DNA of 64,000 bases from Halorubrum aethiopicum (GTDB taxonomy: Archaea; Halobacteriota; Halobacteria; Halobacteriales; Haloferacaceae). Within the stretch, counting starts at the first letter, position 1. Every line of letters starts with the position of its first letter. Of this stretch, positions 59,038 through 64,000 are shown one piece after another. The position numbers and the translations under genes were made by a program. The notes beneath the pieces were generated by a model that worked only from the letters and a program-made list of their open reading frames with translations, did no database searches and was not told the origin of the DNA. The stretch lies in the NCBI RefSeq assembly GCF_001542905.1, contig NZ_LOAJ01000001.1:868001-932000 (forward strand), written 5' to 3'.

Positions 59038-59427
59038 TCACGCGTCGTAGGCGTGCGCCTCGAGCGTCTCCAGGTCGACCGTGTCGAGGACGGCCTCGTT
59101 GGTCGCCTCGAGGACGACGGGCGGAACGGTCGTCTCCGGGAGCCGCCGGTCCCGCGTGGCCGAAAGCGCCTCGACCCAGCGGCCGAGACAGAGACACCAC
59201 CGGTCGCCGGGGTCGAGTCCGGGGAAGGAGAACTCGGGGCGCGGCGTCACGAGGTCGTTCCCCTGCTCCCGGCTGAACCGCAGGAACTCCTCGGTCATCA
59301 CCGCGCAGAGCTCGTGTCGGCCCCGGTCGCCGGGGTGGGTCCCACAGCAGCCGTCGCGCTCGAAGCCGGTCGTCGGGTCCGTGCTACAGGCGGCGAGTTC
59401 CTCCCCGTGGACGTTCCGGTCGGCCAT
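59038..59427 (-). CDS. DUF2237-family protein
   Basis: 129 residues. The family signature runs NVHGEELAACSTDPTTGFERDGCCGTHPGDRGRHELCAVMTEEFLRFSREQGNDL, then FSFPGLDPGDRWCLCLGRWVEAL and ending VVLEATNEAVLDTVDLETLEAHAYDA. It has six cysteines, of which C-x-C in WCLCLGRW is strongly conserved. The function is unknown; members are small and often near stress genes. A TTTTTATT box about 25 nt before the ATG gives a leaderless start. The stop is directly followed by the 80-bp repeat. Confidence 0.92.
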   Translation of the reverse strand: MADRNVHGEELAACSTDPTTGFERDGCCGTHPGDRGRHELCAVMTEEFLRFSREQGNDLVTPRPEFSFPGLDPGDRWCLCLGRWVEALSATRDRRLPETTVPPVVLEATNEAVLDTVDLETLEAHAYDA

Positions 59428-59489
59428 ACGCTCGGGTGGAGGCGCGCGAATAAAAAGCCGGCCTCGGAGATCTCCTCGTCCGCGGCGTG

Positions 59490-59665
59490 TCCGGAACCCA
59501 CAAGCCACCTGCGGTGGCGCGTGCCTGCGAGGTCGCTTCGCGGCCGAGCAGTACCGCGCGAGGGAGTCGCGACCGAAGGGAGCGACGAGGCTGGGGAGGC
59601 GTGAGGTGCGGTGCCGTGCGGTGGGAGGTGGAGGCTTCCGAACCGTTCACCGCGCCGGCACCGAT
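59490..59665. repeat. Dispersed GC repeat, short copy
   Basis: ctgcggtggcgcgtgcc, gcgcgaggga, gaggctggggaggcgtgaggtgcggt and ttcaccgcgcc occur here in the same order as in the reverse complement of 43619-44107. It ends at the promoter of the aminopeptidase gene. Non-coding, a diverged copy of one repeat family. Confidence 0.7.
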
Positions 59666-59692
59666 TTACCGCCCGCCCGCGACTCGCCTCTC

Positions 59693-60829
59693 ATGGACGA
59701 ACGCGTACGCGAGCACGCGGAGGTGCTCGTCGACTGGAGCGCGCGGGTCGATCCCGGGGACCACGTCGTCGTGAGCGTCGCCGAGGACGCCCACGACCTC
59801 GGCGTCGCCGTCGCCGAGGCGCTCGGCGAGAGGGGGGCAGCCGTGACGACGCTGTACGGCTCCGACGAGCTGAGCCGGGCGTACCTGAAGGGCCGCGAGC
59901 GTGAGAGCGCGAGCGGCGACGACGCCCCGGAGTTCCCCGACCCCGCCGTCGACCGTGCCCTCCTCGAGGCGGCCGACGTCTACCTCCGGCTCGGCGGCGG
60001 GCGCAACACGGCCGCGACCGCGGACGTGGGCCGCGAGACGCGGCAAGCCTACGCGAGATCCCGAAAGGAGGTCAGGGAGCGCCGGATGGCCACCGACTGG
60101 GTGTCGACGGTCCATCCCACCCGGAGCCTCGCCCAGCAGGCGGGAATGGCCTACGAGGAGTACAGAGACTTCGTCTACGACGCGATCCTCCGCGACTGGG
60201 AGGCGCTCGCCGGGGAGATGGCCCGCATGAAGGAGGTCCTCGATTCGGGCGAGGAGGTCCGGATCCGCACCGAGCGCGCGGACGCGCCCGACACCGACGT
60301 GACGATGTCGATCGCGGGGCGGACCGCGGTCAACTCCGCCGCCTCCGTCGCCTACGACTCGCACAACCTGCCCTCCGGCGAGGTGTTCACGGCCCCCTAC
60401 GACGCCGAGGGGGAGATCTTCTTCGACGTGCCGATGACGATCGAGTCGACCCGCGTCCGGGACGTGCGCCTCGTCTTCGAGGACGGCGAAGTGGTCGACT
60501 TTTCGGCCGACTCCGGCGAGGAGGCGCTCGAGAGCGTGCTCGAGACGGACCCCGGCGCTCGTCGGCTCGGCGAGCTGGGCATCGGGATGAACCGCGGGAT
60601 AGACCGCTTCACCGACTCGATCCTCTTCGACGAGAAGATGGGCGACACGGTCCACCTCGCGGTCGGCCGCGCCTACGACGCCTGTCTGCCGGACGGCGAG
60701 TCGGGCAACGAGAGCGCGGTCCACGTCGACATGATAAGCGACGTGAGCGCGGACTCGACGATGGCCGTCGACGGCGAGGTCGTCCAGCGGAACGGGACCT
60801 TCCGGTGGGAGGACGGTTTCGACGGCTGA
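59693..60829 (+). CDS. M29-family aminopeptidase
   Basis: 378 residues. It fits thermophilic-type (AmpS/AmpT) metallo-aminopeptidases: LVDWSARVDPGDHVVVSV at the N-terminus, VRIRTERADAPDTDVTMSIAGR, NLPSGEVFTAPYDAEGEIFFDVPM and GRRLGELGIGMNRGIDRFTDSILFDEKMGDTVHLAVG, with the metal-binding Glu/His/Asp of the family and a final SAVHVDMISDVSAD. The ATG at 59693 lies about 30 nt after gatttaccg; the frame is open to 59081 but is not coding there. Confidence 0.9.
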   Translation: MDERVREHAEVLVDWSARVDPGDHVVVSVAEDAHDLGVAVAEALGERGAAVTTLYGSDELSRAYLKGRERESASGDDAPEFPDPAVDRALLEAADVYLRLGGGRNTAATADVGRETRQAYARSRKEVRERRMATDWVSTVHPTRSLAQQAGMAYEEYRDFVYDAILRDWEALAGEMARMKEVLDSGEEVRIRTERADAPDTDVTMSIAGRTAVNSAASVAYDSHNLPSGEVFTAPYDAEGEIFFDVPMTIESTRVRDVRLVFEDGEVVDFSADSGEEALESVLETDPGARRLGELGIGMNRGIDRFTDSILFDEKMGDTVHLAVGRAYDACLPDGESGNESAVHVDMISDVSADSTMAVDGEVVQRNGTFRWEDGFDG

Positions 60830-60878
60830 CCTCCGGCGACCCGCGTCGAGACGCCGGGTCGCGCGGCCGGCGACCGAG

Positions 60879-63089
60879 CTACCGCGCGTCGAGCAGCCGC
60901 ACCGGGTGTGCGGGCCGGCGGGAGAGCAGCGCGTCGAGCTGTTCGAGACACGAGGTCCCGCTCGCGACGACGGCGCGGTCCGCGGTGTCGTCCGTCGTGA
61001 ACTGGTCGACGAGCGACTCGCCGACGTCGACGCTGAGGTCGTAGTACTCCGACTTGTAGCCGAAGCTCCCGGCCATGCCGCAACACTCCACGTCCGAGGT
61101 CGCGACGTCGAAGCCGCGCTCCTCGAGGACCGAGACCGTGTGCGGCTCGAGGCCGAGCGTGCGCTGCTGGCAGTGGCTATGGTAGGCGATCCGCTCGCCG
61201 TCGCCCGCCGCGAGCGCGTCGGCGTCCGCGCCGTTCGCCAGGAGGCCGTGGACGTACTCCATGACCTCGTAGCTGTCCTCCCGCAGCGCGGCGTGTTCGT
61301 CCTCGGGGAGGAGCCGCTCGTACTCCCCGCGGAACATCGCGACGTCCGACGGCTCGATCACGACGACGTCGCGACCCGCGGCGAGGGAGGGTGCGAGCGC
61401 CTCGTAGACGGCCTCGGCGTTCGACCTGGCCGTCGACACCATTCCCTGTGAGAGCGGCGCACGGCCGCTCTCGCCGGCGGCCGGGACCTCGACGCGGACG
61501 CCCAGCGCCTCGAGGACGCGGACGGCCGCTTTCCCGCGTTCGGTCCGCACGTAGTTCGTGTACGCGTCGGGGTAGAGGGCGGCGGTCCGACGCGCCTCGT
61601 CGGGCGACACCCGCGGGCCGCGGGCCTCGAACCACTCGACGAGGGTCTCGCGCTCGAACGCCGGAAGCTCGCGGCGGCGGTCGACGCCGAGCGTCCGCTC
61701 CATGAGCGAGCGGACGGGACCGCTCCGCGCGATCCGGTTCGAGACCGGCGCGAACGCGGACCCGAGTCTCGCCAGCGTATCGAAGTTCCCGAACAGCCGC
61801 TTCTGCGGGTCGAGCCCGCCGGGCTCCGCGTCCGGCGTGAGCCCCTCGACGAGGAAGTCGAACTCGCCGTCCGTCCCGCGGTTGATCCGGTCGCGGACGA
61901 CGGTGTTGATCCACGGGATGTCGATCTTCACCGGGCACTGGTTCACACAGCGGCTACACCCCGTACAGAGGTCGTTGAACTCGGCGGCGCTCTCTTGGCC
62001 GTGGACGCCGGCCTCCCAGCCGGTGGCGATGCCGCCGGAGTACGTCTCGCCGCCGAAGGCGTGTCCGCCGACGTGCTGGAAGTTCGCACACGAGTTCGCA
62101 CAGGCCGAACACCGGATACAGTACAGCGTCTCCCGCAGGTCGTCGTCCTCGCGCATCGCCATGCGGCCGTTGTCGATGAGCACGAGGTGGAACTCGCGGT
62201 CGTCGCCCGGTTCGAGGTCGCGATCGCCGGGGGAGCCGGACTCGCCGCTCCCCCCGAACGTCGGCGAGTCGCCGGGCGGCGTGAGAAGCGAGACGTAGGA
62301 GGTGAGGTCCTGTCCGGTCCCCGACCGGCCGATGAGTTCGACGAACGGCCGGAGGTCCTCGACGCTCGGAATCACCTTCTCGACGCCCGCGACCGCGACG
62401 TGGGTGTCCGTGGCCTGGACGCACTTCCGGGCGTTGCCCTCGCTCGTGACGAGCGCGAGCGTGCCGGTGTCCGCCGCGACGAAGTTCGCGCCGGTCATGC
62501 CCACCTCGGCGTCCAGGATCTCCTCGCCGAGGTACTCGCGGGCGAACCGCGTCAGCTCCTCGGCGGTCTCGAGGGGTTCCTCCGGGTCGAACACCTCGTT
62601 GAACAGGTCCGCGATCTCCTCGCGGGACTTGTGGATGGCCGGCGCGACGATGTGTGAGGGGGCCTCGTCGGCGACCTGGAGGACGAACTCGGCGAGGTCG
62701 GTCTCCCGGACGTCCGCGCCGCTCTCCTCGAGGGCGTCGTTCACGTCCATCTCCTCGCTCGTCATCGACTTCGATTTCACCACGTTCCGGCCGTCGACGA
62801 CCTCGGTTATGTACCGGTTCGCGTCGGCGGCGTCGTCGGCGAGGTACACGCTGCCGCCGTTGGCCTCGACCGCCTCGGTGACCCGGTCGAGGAGTTCGGG
62901 GAGCCGTTCGATCGCGTCCTCCTTGATCGCGCGGGCCTCGTCTTTGAGTTCCTCGTAGTCGTCGAGGTCCGCGGTCGATTCGTAGCGGCCCTCGTTGAAC
63001 ACCCGCGTGTTCTCGCGGACGCTGTCGCCCTCGGTCTCGAGGAGGTGGCGGATGCGCTCGGCCTTCCGCCGGCGGTCGTCGACGGCCAT
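60879..63089 (-). CDS. Fused lactate-utilisation Fe-S protein (LutB-LutA)
   Basis: 736 residues. The N-terminal 300 residues are a LUD domain (TGANFVAADTGTLALVTSEGNARKC). Then come two 4Fe-4S motifs CIRCSACANSCANFQHVGG and CTGCSRCVNQCPVKI (about residues 320-395). The C-terminal 230 residues are a CCG-domain half (SHCQQRTLGLEPH and DVECCGMAGSFGYKSEYY), normally the separate LutA. Together this makes the LutABC L-lactate oxidising complex with the following LutC. Its ATG directly abuts the lutC stop. Confidence 0.93.
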   Translation of the reverse strand: MAVDDRRRKAERIRHLLETEGDSVRENTRVFNEGRYESTADLDDYEELKDEARAIKEDAIERLPELLDRVTEAVEANGGSVYLADDAADANRYITEVVDGRNVVKSKSMTSEEMDVNDALEESGADVRETDLAEFVLQVADEAPSHIVAPAIHKSREEIADLFNEVFDPEEPLETAEELTRFAREYLGEEILDAEVGMTGANFVAADTGTLALVTSEGNARKCVQATDTHVAVAGVEKVIPSVEDLRPFVELIGRSGTGQDLTSYVSLLTPPGDSPTFGGSGESGSPGDRDLEPGDDREFHLVLIDNGRMAMREDDDLRETLYCIRCSACANSCANFQHVGGHAFGGETYSGGIATGWEAGVHGQESAAEFNDLCTGCSRCVNQCPVKIDIPWINTVVRDRINRGTDGEFDFLVEGLTPDAEPGGLDPQKRLFGNFDTLARLGSAFAPVSNRIARSGPVRSLMERTLGVDRRRELPAFERETLVEWFEARGPRVSPDEARRTAALYPDAYTNYVRTERGKAAVRVLEALGVRVEVPAAGESGRAPLSQGMVSTARSNAEAVYEALAPSLAAGRDVVVIEPSDVAMFRGEYERLLPEDEHAALREDSYEVMEYVHGLLANGADADALAAGDGERIAYHSHCQQRTLGLEPHTVSVLEERGFDVATSDVECCGMAGSFGYKSEYYDLSVDVGESLVDQFTTDDTADRAVVASGTSCLEQLDALLSRRPAHPVRLLDAR

Positions 63090-63596
63090 CTACCGGTCCT
63101 CCAGGAGCACGACCGTGACCTCCATCGGACCGTGCGCGCCCTTCACGAGCGCGCCCATGTCCGCGGTGGCGCTCGGCCCCGTCGCGATGACGGCCCGTCC
63201 GGTTCCCTCGCGCACGTCCTCGGCGAGCCGGTCGAACGTCGCCTCCATGTCCGGGAGGACGTCGCTCGCGGCGACGACGGCCACGTGTTCGTCGGCGTAG
63301 AGGCTGACCGGCTCCTCGCCGGCGGGGCCGCCCCGGATCACCACGGAGCCGTAGTCGGCGACGCCGTACCCGGCGGCCGTGACGCCCGTCCTCGCGGCCT
63401 CGAGGTCCGCCACCGTCGGATCGGTCTCCACGGCGTCCGGCAGGGAGACGCCCGCGAACGGGAGCGGCGTGCCGACCGCGGGGGCGTCGAGACGCGGCGA
63501 GAGTGCCGACTCGAACCCCTCGGCCGTCGTTCGAACGAGTTCGATCCCGATCTCGGTGAGCGACGACTCGAAGGTCGCGAGCGGTTCGGTTGGCAT
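63090..63596 (-). CDS. lutC: LUD-domain protein LutC
   Basis: 168 residues, the third lactate-utilisation component. The LUD pattern AAGYGVADYGSVVIRGGPAGEEPVSLYADEHVAVV, then GTGRAVIATGPSATADMGALVKGAHGPMEVTVVLLE is clear. Its stop touches the LutB start, so the two are translated together. The divergent gene is an L-lactate permease, which supports the L-lactate assignment. Confidence 0.92.
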   Translation of the reverse strand: MPTEPLATFESSLTEIGIELVRTTAEGFESALSPRLDAPAVGTPLPFAGVSLPDAVETDPTVADLEAARTGVTAAGYGVADYGSVVIRGGPAGEEPVSLYADEHVAVVAASDVLPDMEATFDRLAEDVREGTGRAVIATGPSATADMGALVKGAHGPMEVTVVLLEDR

Positions 63597-63775
63597 GTGT
63601 TACCGGTTCAGGAAACTGCCTAATGGGCGTTTCCCTCCTCACCGATCCGCACGGGTGCTCGCGTCGGCGGCGCTCCAGTCTCACGCTCCGCAGCGATATC
63701 TCCACGACGAGAGAATCGAAGAAAACTACATATGTCTGGTTGCGGGACCACGGAACGGAACCGAGATCACCGACC
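63597..63775. promoter_or_regulatory. Divergent lutC / lactate-permease promoter region
   Basis: 179 bp between two divergently transcribed lactate genes. An AT-rich patch (gaaaactacatatg, 63720-63733) is the probable permease promoter, about 45 nt before its ATG, and complementary cctaatgg (63619-63626) is a possible lutC element. No clear operator was identified. Confidence 0.45.
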
Positions 63776-64000
63776 ATGACCAACGTGCTCACGCTAGCGT
63801 TCGTCGGGGCCGTTCCGATCGGCGTCGCGTTCGTCCTGCTCGCCGGGCTCCGCTGGTCGGCGGCCCGCGCGATGGGCGTCGGGTGGCTGCTGGCGGGCGG
63901 CATCGGACTCTCGTACTGGCGGATGGAGCCCGACTGGCTGGTGGCGTCGGCCGTCTACGGCGCGCTTCAGGCCGTCGACATCATCCTCATCGTCTTCGGG
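63776..64000 (+). CDS. L-lactate permease, N-terminal part
   Basis: 75 residues to the end of the window, no stop. Two to three hydrophobic segments with LAFVGAVPIGVAFVLLAGLRWSAARAMGVGWLLAGGIGL, and WRMEPDWLVASAVYGALQAVDIILIVFG at the edge, match the LctP family (helices 1-3). It is divergent from lutC-lutBA, so import and oxidation of L-lactate sit together. The ATG at 63776 follows cgacc and is the first of the frame. Confidence 0.85.
   Translation, partial: MTNVLTLAFVGAVPIGVAFVLLAGLRWSAARAMGVGWLLAGGIGLSYWRMEPDWLVASAVYGALQAVDIILIVFG

Overview
The window is a GC-rich, gene-dense chromosomal segment of a halophilic archaeon, most like Halorubrum. The evidence is the strongly acidic proteins, the many leaderless genes (a TATA-like box about 26-30 nt before the start codon), an archaeal RNase P RNA, archaeal replication and repair proteins (PriL, Hjc, a PCNA-motif DinB), dodecin, haloarchaeal DUF families and TAT signals. 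No rRNA, CRISPR array, intact insertion sequence or provirus was found. The gene content is mostly core-like, with a few accessory islets.

Layout. 1-15.7 kb: a truncated HTTM membrane protein, an M20 amidohydrolase, a cold-shock protein, Fe-S proteins (two 2Fe-2S ferredoxins, NifU-like, IscA/HesB-like), UspA, a ROK sugar kinase, a PrsW-type protease, an FAU-1-like RNase, dodecin, small haloarchaeal proteins and an AbrB-PhoU regulator whose frame is broken twice. 15.9-21.7 kb: an MscS channel, then a phosphonate/phosphite-type ABC operon (phnD-phnC-phnE-phnE) ending in a HAD phosphatase. 21.9-30.6 kb: hisD, phytoene synthase with a small zinc-finger neighbour, a TAT protein, a nicotinamidase-like hydrolase, an HExxH surface protein and nicotinate phosphoribosyltransferase. 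30.6-38.4 kb: an AMMECR1 protein, RNase P RNA, two radical-SAM/SPASM genes flanking a PaaB-like small protein (a candidate RiPP/maturation cluster), a CPBP protease, a NUDIX hydrolase and DinB. 38.5-45.7 kb: an amphi-Trp/YegP-like protein, an ABC-2 exporter, PriL, a SWIM protein, Hjc, UspA and a CGCGG-type small protein. 45.7-52 kb: a large sensor kinase, a membrane hydrolase, a second SWIM protein, an orphan Doc toxin beside tRNA-Arg(CCG) and a TetR regulator. 52-64 kb: a TetR-linked COG1361/RND export operon, RimI, PepF, a DUF2237 protein, an M29 aminopeptidase, and an L-lactate locus (lutC, fused lutB-lutA, divergent lactate permease).

Functional groupings: nicotinamidase plus NaPRTase make an NAD salvage pair; PhnDCEE plus HAD form a phosphorus-scavenging operon, with a PhoU regulator 4.8 kb away; LutABC plus permease import and oxidise lactate; TetR probably controls the RND pair. 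The main curiosities are two copies of an 80-bp palindromic element, each exactly abutting a TGA stop codon and creating a TGA-TAG tandem stop; the radical-SAM/PaaB-like cluster; and three single-base deletions, all in G/C runs, which break phoU (twice) and one radical-SAM gene and look like homopolymer under-calls.
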